Positions 23,587 through 31,415 of a DNA stretch of 64,000 nt are shown here, piece by piece. Below the pieces are notes generated by a model. The model saw only the letters and a program-made list of their open reading frames with translations. It searched no databases and had not been told where the DNA came from. Numbering within the stretch: the stretch's first letter is position 1; the number at the start of each line of letters is the position of its first letter. Both the position numbers and the translations under genes were made by a program. The DNA comes from Actinobacteria bacterium OV320. GTDB taxonomy: Bacteria; Actinomycetota; Actinomycetes; Streptomycetales; Streptomycetaceae. Where the stretch lies: assembly GCA_001298545.1 (NCBI GenBank), contig LJCX01000027.1:372001-436000 (forward strand), given 5' to 3'.

Positions 23587-24537
23587 TCAGCTCACGGGCG
23601 GTGTGCCGTGCGTGTGGAACGACTCGATCGTCCGCAGACCCCAGGCCTGCCCCTTCTTGCGCTCTTCCTCGGTCCAGGTGATCAGCGGCCAGTCGGGGGC
23701 CAGGACGAGGCGCGTGAGCGGGTTGCACAGCTCGATGCGGTTGCCGCCGGGCTCGTAGACGTACAGGAAGAACGTCTGCTGGATGGCGTGCTTGTGCGGG
23801 CCGGTCTCGATGAACACGCCCGAGTCGATCGCGAGATCGGCGGCGCGCAGGATGTCCTCACGGGTGTCCGTCGCGAACGCGATGTGGTGCAGCCGCCCGG
23901 AACTGCCGGTCCAGTCCGAGGTGTAGACGACGTCGTACGACTTGTTCGTGAACGTCAGCCAGCGCGCCGCGATCTTCCCCGTGTCGAGCCTGATCTGCTC
24001 GGTGGGGCGGGCGCCCAGCAGGTTCTGCTGGAACTCGGAGTTGGCGAGCACGTCGGCGGCGAGGAAGTTGATGTGGTCCAGGCGCCGTACGCCCACACCC
24101 CGGTTGGGCTTGGCCTGCGGCTGGTTCTTCAGGGCCGGCTTCAGCTCGTCGGGGGGCCGGTAGTGCTCGCTCTCCCAGTACAGGGCGTGCTCGTGGCCGT
24201 CCGGGTCGGTGGTGACGTACAGCTTCCCGAGGCCGGGCTCGTCCTCGGCCCAGTGACCGGTGCCGCCCGCCGCCTCGACGGCCGCGACCCGGCGCTGCAG
24301 GGCCTCCTCGCTGGAGGTGCGCAGGGCCAGCCGGCCGAGGCCGGGCCGCTCGCGGGCGGTGAGCACCAGGCTGTGGTGCTCGTAGTCGTCGAAGGTCCGC
24401 AAGTAGACCGTGTCGCCGTCCTGCCCGTTGACGGTGAGCCCCAGGTAGTCCGTGAAGAAGCCGACGCTGGCGTCCAGGTCCGGGGTGAAGAGCTGGGCAT
24501 GGCCGATGTGGGCGATGTCGCCGAGCGGCGGAGTCAT
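23587..24537 (-). CDS. Type I (VOC) extradiol dioxygenase in a gallate-type operon
   Basis: The 316-residue, two-VOC-domain protein aligns in layout with catechol 2,3-dioxygenase. Iron ligands are His155 (LDHINFL), His217 or His218 (LHHIAF) and Glu269 (NRIEL), within the extradiol signature FFLYVYEPGGNRIEL. Length and spacing match XylE-like enzymes (about 307 residues, ligands near 153/214/265). The ATG overlaps the galD stop by 4 bp, so it belongs to the same transcript as galB, galC and galD. It is the only ring-cleavage candidate in that operon. It would therefore have to produce 4-oxalomesaconate or an isomer, a job done in described pathways by type II LigB-fold enzymes. Confidence 0.85.
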   Translation of the reverse strand: MTPPLGDIAHIGHAQLFTPDLDASVGFFTDYLGLTVNGQDGDTVYLRTFDDYEHHSLVLTARERPGLGRLALRTSSEEALQRRVAAVEAAGGTGHWAEDEPGLGKLYVTTDPDGHEHALYWESEHYRPPDELKPALKNQPQAKPNRGVGVRRLDHINFLAADVLANSEFQQNLLGARPTEQIRLDTGKIAARWLTFTNKSYDVVYTSDWTGSSGRLHHIAFATDTREDILRAADLAIDSGVFIETGPHKHAIQQTFFLYVYEPGGNRIELCNPLTRLVLAPDWPLITWTEEERKKGQAWGLRTIESFHTHGTPPVS

Positions 24538-25646
24538 CGTTGACCTCCAAGGGAGCGGGGAGAGAGGGGGGCCGTCTCGGCGGACCTGGGGAAGACGGTG
24601 CCGTCGAAGATCTTTCGGGCCGTACGCACCACGGCGGTGCGGCGGGCGCGGGGGAAGCCGTCGGGGGTTGACCCGAGGCTACTTTCGATATCCAGGAATC
24701 CGGTGGGATGTTCTATGCGAATTCGGTCACTTCCGGCGTCGATCCTCGCCAGCTCCGCCCCCACGCTGCCTTCGATCCGCAGGCCGGCCGCAACGCTGGC
24801 CGCGCCGAGCACCCCGATCGAGGGGTGGCAGCGCACAGGAATGAAGGTGCGGGTGGTGACCGCGCCGTCGCCGCGGGGCGCGGCGAGCAGCGTGAGCTTG
24901 GGCACGGTGGTCTCCGAGACGTCACCGAGGCCCATCAGCCGGCCCGCCGCCAGACGGATCTTCCGGAGGCGGTCGGCGAGCGCGACGTCCTCCTCGAGAT
25001 CCCTGGGCAGCTCGTAGCCGGTGACCTTGACGGAGGTGGCCTCGATGAGCACCGTCGGCATCCCGTTGTCCACGCAGGTCACCGCCACACCGTCGATCTC
25101 GTCGCGGACGTTGCCGGTGGGCAGCAGCGTGCCGGTGCCCGGCGGGAACTCGATCACCACGGGCGCGGCCGTCCCCGGCACCCCGGAGATCTCGGCGGCG
25201 CCGGTGTAGTCCACGCGACCGCCCGGCGTCGGGAAGGTCGCCGTCGCGTAGTCGCCGGAGTTCACCATGCGGATACGGACGGCGGTCTCCTCCTCCCCCG
25301 CGGCGACCAGTCCGCGCTCCACGGCGAACGGGCCGACACCGGCGAGGATGTTGCCGCAGTTCTGACGGTCGCTCACCTCCGGCCGGTCCACGGCGACCTG
25401 GAGGAAGAGGTAGTCGACGTCGGCCCGCGGGTCGGCCGAGGGCGACACCACGGCCACCTTGCTGGTGAGCGGGTGCGCGCCGCCCAGGCCGTCGATCTGG
25501 CGGGCGTCCGGACTGCCCATGACACGCAGCAACAGCTCGTCGCGCAGGGCCGGTTCGGCGGGGAGATCGTCGGCGAGGAAGTACGCGCCCTTGGAGGTAC
25601 CGCCCCGCATCAGCAGGCAGGGCAGCTCCTCGGGCACGGAGGTCAC
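24534..25646 (-). CDS. galD: 4-oxalomesaconate tautomerase (PrpF family)
   Basis: The 370-residue protein is PrpF-like: the N-terminal CLLMRGGTSKGAYFLADDLP, the DRQNCGNILAGVGPFAV loop with an active-site Cys, and the C-terminal half motif VRCHPSIGVLGAASVAAG. PrpF-family enzymes isomerise aconitate-like or oxalomesaconate double bonds; GalD of Pseudomonas putida converts the keto to the enol tautomer of 4-oxalomesaconate. The assignment depends on the neighbours galC and galB, since methylaconitate isomerase is the other family function. The GTG at 25646 overlaps the aldolase stop (GTGA), and this start reproduces the family N-terminus. Confidence 0.82.
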   Translation of the reverse strand: MTSVPEELPCLLMRGGTSKGAYFLADDLPAEPALRDELLLRVMGSPDARQIDGLGGAHPLTSKVAVVSPSADPRADVDYLFLQVAVDRPEVSDRQNCGNILAGVGPFAVERGLVAAGEEETAVRIRMVNSGDYATATFPTPGGRVDYTGAAEISGVPGTAAPVVIEFPPGTGTLLPTGNVRDEIDGVAVTCVDNGMPTVLIEATSVKVTGYELPRDLEEDVALADRLRKIRLAAGRLMGLGDVSETTVPKLTLLAAPRGDGAVTTRTFIPVRCHPSIGVLGAASVAAGLRIEGSVGAELARIDAGSDRIRIEHPTGFLDIESSLGSTPDGFPRARRTAVVRTARKIFDGTVFPRSAETAPLSPRSLGGQR

Positions 25647-26347
25647 GACGACTCCCCCGTGTACGCGTCGTACGTCTTGTACTCGACGCCGAGCCGCTTC
25701 AGGGTCTCCCTCAACCCGTAGCGGTCCAGGCCGAGTTCGCCGTCGAGGAAGGCGGCACGGGAGCGGGCCTCCTTGGCCTCGCGGGCCTCGGACGCCGCCA
25801 CGGTGGCGCGGGCACGCTCGCGCGGGACGACCACCACACCGTCGTCGTCGGCGAGGATCACGTCGCCCGGACGGATCACCTGGCCGTCGATCGCGATCGG
25901 TACGTTGACCGAACCGCCGGTGGCCTTCACGGTGCCCTGCGAGGAGACGGCCCGCGACCATGCCGCGAAGCCCATGTCCCGCAGCTCCTGGGTGTCGCGG
26001 ATGCCGGCGTTGGTGATCACGCCGCGCACCCCGCGCCGCTGGAGCGCGGTCGCGAAGAGCTCGCCGAACATGCCGTCGGTGGACGGGGAGGTGGTGGTGA
26101 CGACCAGGATGTCGCCCTCGCCGCACTGCTCGACTGCCGCGTGGATCATGAGGTTGTCGCCGGGCCAGCTGAGCACGGTCACGGCGGTGCCGGCGACCCG
26201 TACGCCCTGCTGGATCGGGCTGATCTCCGGACTCAGCAGGCCGGTCCGGCCCAACGCCTCGCCGACCGTGGCCACGCCGAAGCCGGCCAGCGCGTCGACG
26301 TCCTTCAGCTCCGCCTTCGGCGGATCGGTGACGATCACGCCGCTCAT
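25643..26347 (-). CDS. galC: 4-carboxy-4-hydroxy-2-oxoadipate aldolase/oxaloacetate decarboxylase
   Basis: The 234-residue protein belongs to the LigK/ProA/GalC class II aldolases (RraA-like fold): VATVGEALGRTGLL, SWPGDNLMIHAAVEQCGEGDILVV, the metal and substrate site in ITNAGIRDTQELRDMG (Arg-Asp pair), and VRPGDVILADDDGVVVVP. These enzymes cleave 4-carboxy-4-hydroxy-2-oxoadipate into pyruvate and oxaloacetate using Mg or Mn and also decarboxylate oxaloacetate. It overlaps galB by 4 bp and galD by 4 bp. RraA itself is shorter and lacks the C-terminal helical extension seen here. Confidence 0.86.
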   Translation of the reverse strand: MSGVIVTDPPKAELKDVDALAGFGVATVGEALGRTGLLSPEISPIQQGVRVAGTAVTVLSWPGDNLMIHAAVEQCGEGDILVVTTTSPSTDGMFGELFATALQRRGVRGVITNAGIRDTQELRDMGFAAWSRAVSSQGTVKATGGSVNVPIAIDGQVIRPGDVILADDDGVVVVPRERARATVAASEAREAKEARSRAAFLDGELGLDRYGLRETLKRLGVEYKTYDAYTGESS

Positions 26348-27096
26348 GACAGCTCCTTGGCGATCTGCGGGTAGGGACGCATGTACGCCTCGGCCATGGT
26401 CTTGTGCGCCAGGCCCAGGTTCGGTCCCGCGTTGCGCTTGAGCTGGACGCCCCGGCGCACGGCGAGGTCGGTGTAGTAGTCCCACAGGTGCTGCTGGGCG
26501 CCGAGGCACTCCATGGCCTTGCGCTTGGTGTCCCACACCTCGGTGATGTCGAGCAGCACCTCGGGCCTGAAACCGCTCATCTCGGGCTGGTGCGGCTCGA
26601 AGTAGAAGACCGGCGGCGCGCCGATGATCTCGCCCTCGCCCGGGTAGCCGATGGCCTGGGCGAGGACCCTGGCCTCCAGCGCCATGCGGTTGGCGGCCGG
26701 GTGGTCGCCGTTGTACGGGTCCTCGGTGGGGTGGGTCAGCACCACGTCCGGCTGGGTGTCCCGGTAGACGGCGACGAGCAGGTCGGTCAGCTCGGCGGTG
26801 GCCACCAGCGGGTAGTCGCCCGCGTCGAAGAAGCGGACCTCGGCGCCGAGGGTGGCGGCGGCGCGCTCGGCCTCGTCCCGGCGTATCGCCTTGATCTCGT
26901 CGAGCTTCTTGCCCTCGCGCCACGCCTTGGCGGACTCACCGCGCTCGCCGAAGGTCAGGCACGCGATGGTGACCTTCTCCCCGCGGGAGGCGGCCAGGGC
27001 GATGGCACCGCCCGCCCGCCACACGAAGTCACCGGCGTGCGCGGTGACGACGAGGGTCGATCGTGGTGGGCTGGCGGGCGCGTTGGCCTGGGTCAT
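26344..27096 (-). CDS. galB: 4-oxalomesaconate hydratase (PIG-L/LmbE family)
   Basis: The 250-residue protein is a PIG-L-fold metal enzyme. The zinc site is the H-x-x-D variant TAHAGDFVWRAGGAIA instead of the deacetylase PHPDD, with a further His in HPTEDPYNGDHPAANR. This variant is the one described for GalB, which hydrates 4-oxalomesaconate to 4-carboxy-4-hydroxy-2-oxoadipate and is unrelated to the LigJ hydratases. Adjacency to galC and galD supports the call; a sugar deacetylase is the less likely alternative. It starts 49 bp after the gntR stop and is probably co-transcribed with it. Confidence 0.85.
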   Translation of the reverse strand: MTQANAPASPPRSTLVVTAHAGDFVWRAGGAIALAASRGEKVTIACLTFGERGESAKAWREGKKLDEIKAIRRDEAERAAATLGAEVRFFDAGDYPLVATAELTDLLVAVYRDTQPDVVLTHPTEDPYNGDHPAANRMALEARVLAQAIGYPGEGEIIGAPPVFYFEPHQPEMSGFRPEVLLDITEVWDTKRKAMECLGAQQHLWDYYTDLAVRRGVQLKRNAGPNLGLAHKTMAEAYMRPYPQIAKELS

Positions 27097-27145
27097 TCTC
27101 AGATCTCCTTGGTGACAGGTGGGCGCCCGCCCCGCGCAGCCGTGA

Positions 27146-27796
27146 TCAGTCGCGCAGCGCCTCGATCACGCTGGTGAGGTGGGCGCGGACGGCCGTCTCG
27201 GCCGCCTGGGGGTCCCTGGCCCGGATCGCTTCGATCATGGTCAGGTGCTCGTTCAGGGATTGCTGCGGCCTACCCGGCCTCAGCGCCAACTGGAAGCGGT
27301 GACGCACCAGTTGGGCATTGAGCCGCTCCAGCAGCTCCTGCGCGGTCTGCTGGCCGGAGAACTCCCGGATGCGGACGTGCAGTTCGTGGTTCAGCTCGGA
27401 GTAGGTGACCGGCTCGCCGTCGGCCACGGCCTTGGTCATGGCCGTGCCGAGGTCGGTCAGCTCGATCAGCTGGTCGTCGCTGGCCGCGACGGCCGCCTTC
27501 GAAGCGCAGAGCCCTTCGAGAACCATGCGGCACTCGGTGATGGCGACCGCTTCGTCCACGGTCACCACCCGCACCCGCGAGCCGCGGTTGCGGATCCGTT
27601 CGACGAGCCCCTGGGACTCCAGATCGATGAGCGCCGCGCGGATGCTGGCCCGTGTCACACCGAACTGCTCGGCGAGCTCGTTCTCCACCAACCGCTGGGC
27701 CGGTGCCATCTCGCCGTGCAGGATCGCCTGCCGCAGCTGCGCGAGCGCATGCTGTTTGGCCTGCTCCCCGGTGCTCGGACGGGCTTCTTTCGGCAT
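27146..27796 (-). CDS. GntR-family regulator, FadR/FCD subfamily
   Basis: The 216-residue protein has an N-terminal winged helix (HALAQLRQAILHGEMAPAQRLVENELAEQFGVTRASIRAALIDLESQGLV) followed by an FCD effector domain whose metal-site His and Asp/Glu appear in LNHELHVRIRE and NEHLTMIEAIRARD. FCD regulators are usually repressors released by pathway acids. The ATG at 27796 has GGGAGGGCAACC upstream; a longer start at 27898 would swallow the promoter. It heads the operon gntR-galB-galC-galD-dioxygenase, and its own promoter and the MFS promoter share TTGTCAACAAT, so autoregulation and control of uptake are both likely. Confidence 0.87.
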   Translation of the reverse strand: MPKEARPSTGEQAKQHALAQLRQAILHGEMAPAQRLVENELAEQFGVTRASIRAALIDLESQGLVERIRNRGSRVRVVTVDEAVAITECRMVLEGLCASKAAVAASDDQLIELTDLGTAMTKAVADGEPVTYSELNHELHVRIREFSGQQTAQELLERLNAQLVRHRFQLALRPGRPQQSLNEHLTMIEAIRARDPQAAETAVRAHLTSVIEALRD

Positions 27797-27847
27797 GGTT
27801 GCCCTCCCTGAGTGAGTGCCTGTCGAACCTAAATCTAGCGAAACAAG

Positions 27848-27859
27848 ATTGTCAACAAT
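27848..27859. promoter_or_regulatory. Candidate GntR operator ATTGTCAACAAT (autoregulatory copy)
   Basis: A near-palindromic 12-mer (ATTGTC/AACAAT) sits 52 bp upstream of the gntR start in a conspicuously AT-rich patch. An overlapping ACAATTTTGT gives a second inverted half-site pair. Eleven bases are identical to the site in the MFS promoter at 23519-23529. Confidence 0.6.
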
Positions 27860-27934
27860 TTTGTCCGCCGTATTGCGCGCGTGCTTCCGCCGCGCCATGT
27901 TCCCACTGGACGGGCCGGCGCAGGACGGTGCGGG

Positions 27935-28447
27935 CTACTTGATCAACGCGTTCGCCACGACCACGATCACGCCGAGCAGCGCGTCGACCGCCCCGATCAG
28001 CACCGCGACGGGCCAACGGCGGCGCGACCGGCGGGCGGTGACCAGGCCGAGGGCGAACAGCAGGGCGATGTTCAGGGTGAACGCGGCGTACTCCACCCCG
28101 CTCGCCGGCCACCAGCCCCACCCGGCGCCCGCGAGGATCAGCACGGTCGGCAGCACGGCGGCGACAAGGGGCCACTCCTCGACGAGGGTGCGCAGCGCGT
28201 CCCCTCGGCGGTGCGCACCCCGCTCGGCGATGTAGTGGGCGTAGCCGTGCGCGAGCGCCGAGGCGAAGGCGGTCACCAGCAGCCAGAGGGCGTCGTAGCG
28301 ACGGCTGCCGCGCGAGGTGTGCCCGTACTGGCTGAGCGCGGCGACCATCGAGCTCGCCAGTACCGCGCCGTAGACACCGCCGAAGAGAAGAGCCTCCCGC
28401 GTGTCGTGCCGGTGCGGCTCGCGCGCCGGCGCGGTGTCGTCCGCCAT
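27935..28447 (-). CDS. Small multi-pass membrane protein, unknown function
   Basis: The 170-residue protein has about four hydrophobic segments: ALLFGGVYGAVLASSMVAAL, YDALWLLVTAFASALAHGYA, a pair around VAAVLPTVLILAGAGWGWW and FTLNIALLFALGLV, and a final AVLIGAVDALLGVIVVVANALI. The ATG at 28447 (MADDTAP) is preferred over an upstream GTG-like start because the extension lacks a ribosome-binding site. I do not recognise a characterised family. It sits 138 bp upstream of gntR on the same strand and is probably transcribed separately. Confidence 0.65.
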   Translation of the reverse strand: MADDTAPAREPHRHDTREALLFGGVYGAVLASSMVAALSQYGHTSRGSRRYDALWLLVTAFASALAHGYAHYIAERGAHRRGDALRTLVEEWPLVAAVLPTVLILAGAGWGWWPASGVEYAAFTLNIALLFALGLVTARRSRRRWPVAVLIGAVDALLGVIVVVANALIK

Positions 28448-28569
28448 GGGCTCCACGATCACCCCGCCCCGCACGGGCCGCCAGTCGTGACGAAGTGTCC
28501 TCCCACCTGGGCCGACAGCCCACACAGTGTCCACGCCCGGCGGACGTACGGCCTCGCTAGGGTCACCTC

Positions 28570-28944
28570 ATGAGCACCGACAGCGGCCCCGCCGGCCCTC
28601 CGCCCCACAGCTTCGTCGTCCACATCCCCGACGCCGGCCTCGAACCCGAGCCGCTCGACCCGGCGCAGATCGTCGCCGGGTCCCCCGAGGTGACCGGCAA
28701 GGTGGTGTGGGAGTCGGCGGACGGCCGGCAGATCAGGGGGATCTGGCAGATCACCCCGGGCGTCGTCACCGACACCGAGGCGGACGAGCTGTTCGTGGTG
28801 ATCAGCGGGTCGGCGACCATCGAGGTCGAGGGCGGCCCCACCCTGACGGTCGGCCCCGGCGACATGGCGGTGCTGCGCGCGGGCGACCGCACGACCTGGA
28901 CGGTCCACGAGACGCTGCGGAAGGCCTACGCGATCACGCTGTGA
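28570..28944 (+). CDS. Cupin-domain protein, DUF861-like
   Basis: The 124-residue protein is one cupin barrel of the DUF861 type: VTGKVVWESADGRQIRGIWQITPGVVTDTEADELFVVISGSATIEVEGG, then TLTVGPGDMAVLRAGDRTTWTVHETLRKAYAITL. Motif 1 here lacks the usual His-x-His and keeps only Glu/Asp residues, so metal binding is doubtful. Related proteins accompany ureidoglycine and amine catabolism. Its last 11 bases overlap the 3' end of the convergent LacI gene, which may cause transcriptional interference. Confidence 0.75.
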   Translation: MSTDSGPAGPPPHSFVVHIPDAGLEPEPLDPAQIVAGSPEVTGKVVWESADGRQIRGIWQITPGVVTDTEADELFVVISGSATIEVEGGPTLTVGPGDMAVLRAGDRTTWTVHETLRKAYAITL

Positions 28945-29980
28945 CAGCGGGCGGGCGCGCCGTCGTCCCCCGGACCTCCAGGACCGGCGGGGTCAGCTGC
29001 AACCGCCCCTCCCCGCCCGGCCGTTCCAGACGGTCGAGCAGACAACGGGCGGCACGGCGGCCGACCTCGTGGCCGGCGCCGTCGACGGTCGTGAGCCACA
29101 CATGGCGCAGCCGGGAGATACCGGTGTTGTCGTAGCCGACCACCGACAGGTCGCGCGGCACGCGCAGGCCCAGTTCCTCGGCCGCCGACAGCACCCCCAC
29201 CGCCGTCATGTCGTTGACGGCGAACACGGCCGTTGGCCGGTCGGCGCGGGCGAGCAGCCGTACCGTGGCCCGGTAGCCGCCCTCCTCGGTCATGTCCCCC
29301 GCCTCGACCAGCGCCGCACGGTCCGGCCCCGCCGCCCGCATGGTGGCCTCGAAGCCTCGCCGGCGCAGGTCGGCCACGGCACCGTAGCCCGTCAGGTGGG
29401 CGATGCGGCGGTGGCCGAGTCCGACGAGGTGTTCGGTGACCAGGCGGGCGCCGCGCTCGTCGTCGTTCGCCACCAGGTCCACCCCGGCCGGCACCGGCTC
29501 CCGGGCCGCCGCGACCACGACCGGCATCCGGGCGGCGACGGTCTCCAGGGCCGCCGGGTCGGGCAGCGTGCCGACCACGACCAGCCCGTCCGCTCCGAGG
29601 TCCAGGAAGGGCCCGGCCGGATCCTGGCCGACCCGCCGGTGCAGCCGGGCGTCGGCCAGCAGCATGTGCAGGCCGCTCGCGTGCAGCAGGGAGTTGAGGC
29701 CGTCCAGCAGGTCCACGTACCAGGGGTTGCGCAGATCGTGCAGCAGGACGCCGACCATGGGATTCCCCCCGCCCGGGCGCGGCCGGGAGTCCGGCACGGC
29801 GCGCTGCTCACTGAGACTGCGGGCCGCCTCGTTGGGCCGGTAGCCCAGCTCGCGCACGGCCCGCAGGACGGCCTCCCGCTTCTCGGCTCGCACCTGGTCG
29901 GAGCCGCGCAGCACCAGGGAGACCAGCGACTTGGACACCCCGGCCCGGTCGGCGACATCACGGATGGTGGGTGGTCTCAT
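28934..29980 (-). CDS. LacI-family transcriptional regulator
   Basis: The 348-residue protein starts MRPPTIRDVADRAGVSKSLVSLVLRGSDQVRAEKREAVLRAVRELGYRPN, a standard LacI HTH with the hinge helix RSLSEQR, followed by a periplasmic-binding-type effector domain (VGVLLHDLRNPWYVDLLDGLN). The ATG at 29980 is used; an upstream GTG-like start would place the operator inside the gene. It is divergent from the Gfo/Idh/MocA dehydrogenase at 30101, and two copies of a 13-bp motif, TGGARCGGTCCAA, flank the intergenic region. A sugar or cyclitol ligand is likely. Confidence 0.88.
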   Translation of the reverse strand: MRPPTIRDVADRAGVSKSLVSLVLRGSDQVRAEKREAVLRAVRELGYRPNEAARSLSEQRAVPDSRPRPGGGNPMVGVLLHDLRNPWYVDLLDGLNSLLHASGLHMLLADARLHRRVGQDPAGPFLDLGADGLVVVGTLPDPAALETVAARMPVVVAAAREPVPAGVDLVANDDERGARLVTEHLVGLGHRRIAHLTGYGAVADLRRRGFEATMRAAGPDRAALVEAGDMTEEGGYRATVRLLARADRPTAVFAVNDMTAVGVLSAAEELGLRVPRDLSVVGYDNTGISRLRHVWLTTVDGAGHEVGRRAARCLLDRLERPGGEGRLQLTPPVLEVRGTTARPPAVTA

Positions 29981-29982
29981 AA

Positions 29983-30088
29983 TTGGACCGTTCCATGTGG
30001 CGCACCGGTTGTCAAAGGGCCTGGAGACCCTTGACACCCTGGCGAAACGGCCCGCAGGGTGGCCTGGTCAGCGGATGGAGCGGTCCAA
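29983..30088. promoter_or_regulatory. Paired LacI operators, TGGARCGGTCCAA
   Basis: One copy (29983-29995) reads TGGAACGGTCCAA on the minus strand, next to the lacI start. The other (30076-30088) reads TGGAGCGGTCCAA on the plus strand, 13 bp before the dehydrogenase start. Each is a near-palindrome centred on CG, as is usual for LacI-family operators, and they face opposite directions in the divergent promoter. Spacing between centres is about 93 bp, compatible with looping. Confidence 0.6.
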
Positions 30089-30100
30089 GGAAGGGCTGTG

Positions 30101-31267
30101 GTGACTGTCATGGTGGATGCGCTGGGAGTGGCCGTCGTCGGGTTCGGCTGGATGGGCCGCGTGCACACCCAGGCGTACGCGCGCGTGCGGCACCACTACC
30201 CGCGGCTGGCGCTGCGGCCGGAGCTGGTGAGCGTCGCCGAGGAGGTGCCCGGCCGGGCCGACGAGGCGGCGGAGCAGTTCGGCTTCGCCTCCGCCACGCG
30301 GGACTGGCGCGAGGTGGCGGCCGACCCGCGGGTGCGGGCCGTCAGCATCACCGCGCCGAACTTCCTGCACCGCGAGATCGGTGTCGCGATGGCTGAAGCC
30401 GGCAAGCACATCTGGATCGAGAAGCCGGTGGGCCTGACTCCCCAGGACGCCCGGGCGGTGGCGGACGCGGTGGCCGAGGCGGGCGTACAGGGCGCGGTCG
30501 GCTTCAACTACCGCAACGCGCCCGCCGTGGAAGCCGCCCGCGACCTGATCGCCTCCGGTGAGCTCGGCACGGTCACCCACGTCCGCATCCGCCTCTTCAG
30601 CGACTACGCGGCCCATCCCGACGGCGCGCTGACCTGGCGGTACGAGCGGGAGCGGGGCGGCAGCGGAGTGCTGGGCGACCTGGCCTCGCACGGCGTCGAC
30701 CTGGCCCGTTTCCTGCTCGGCGACATCACGTCCCTGACGGCCGACACGGCGGTCTTCGTCCCCGAGCGGGCCCGCCCGACGGGAGCGACGGCGGGCCACA
30801 GCCTTGCCGTCGGCGGCGAACTCGGCCCGGTCGAGAACGAGGACTACGTCAACTGTCTGCTCCGCTTCGCCTCCGGCACCCGGGGCGTGCTGGAGGCCTG
30901 CCGGGTCTCGGTCGGCGAGCAGAACAACTACGGCTTCGAGGTGCACGGCACCAAGGGCGCCGTGTTCTGGGACTTCCGGCGGATGAACGAGCTCGGCGTC
31001 AGCCGCGGCACCACGTACCAGGACCAGCCCGTCAGCACGGTGTACGTCGGCCCGGGCGACGGCGAGTTCGGCGCCTTCCAGCCGGGCGCGGCGAACGCCA
31101 TGGGGTACGACGACCTCAAGGTGGTGGAGGCCTACCGCTTCCTGCGCTCGGTCGCCGAGGGCACCCCCTACGGGGCGACGCTCGCGGACGCGGTGCACAG
31201 CGCGACCGTGCTGGAGGCGATGACACGGTCCGCGGAGAGCGGCTCCTGGGTGGACGTGCACCCGTAG
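30101..31267 (+). CDS. Gfo/Idh/MocA-family NAD(P)-dependent dehydrogenase
   Basis: The 388-residue protein has the N-terminal Rossmann motif GVAVVGFGWMGRVHTQAY, the family catalytic lysine in HIWIEKPVG, and the C-terminal alpha/beta domain with SGVLGDLASHGVDLARFLLGDI. Such enzymes oxidise hydroxyls of sugars, inositols or their derivatives. The GTG at 30101 is chosen because AAGGAAGGGC lies 6 bp upstream; ATG at 30110 is the alternative. It is divergent from a LacI gene with operator copies at both promoters, so induction by a sugar is likely. A hairpin GGGTGG/CCACCC follows its stop. Confidence 0.87.
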   Translation: MTVMVDALGVAVVGFGWMGRVHTQAYARVRHHYPRLALRPELVSVAEEVPGRADEAAEQFGFASATRDWREVAADPRVRAVSITAPNFLHREIGVAMAEAGKHIWIEKPVGLTPQDARAVADAVAEAGVQGAVGFNYRNAPAVEAARDLIASGELGTVTHVRIRLFSDYAAHPDGALTWRYERERGGSGVLGDLASHGVDLARFLLGDITSLTADTAVFVPERARPTGATAGHSLAVGGELGPVENEDYVNCLLRFASGTRGVLEACRVSVGEQNNYGFEVHGTKGAVFWDFRRMNELGVSRGTTYQDQPVSTVYVGPGDGEFGAFQPGAANAMGYDDLKVVEAYRFLRSVAEGTPYGATLADAVHSATVLEAMTRSAESGSWVDVHP

Positions 31268-31287
31268 GGGTGGCGACAGGACCACCC
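31268..31287 (+). terminator. Small hairpin after the dehydrogenase gene
   Basis: GGGTGG and CCACCC pair perfectly around an 8-nt loop directly after the stop codon at 31267. The stem is short and no T tract follows, so termination is plausible but unproven. Confidence 0.4.
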
Positions 31288-31415
31288 CCGATCCGGTTCT
31301 CAGGCCCAGGGACGGCGCGCCCCGGGAACGGCAGGCTTCAGGAGTCGGCGAACGCGACCACGAACCCGCGGACGCCGGCACCGAATCCGCCACACCGAGA
31401 ACTCGGGGGACCCTC

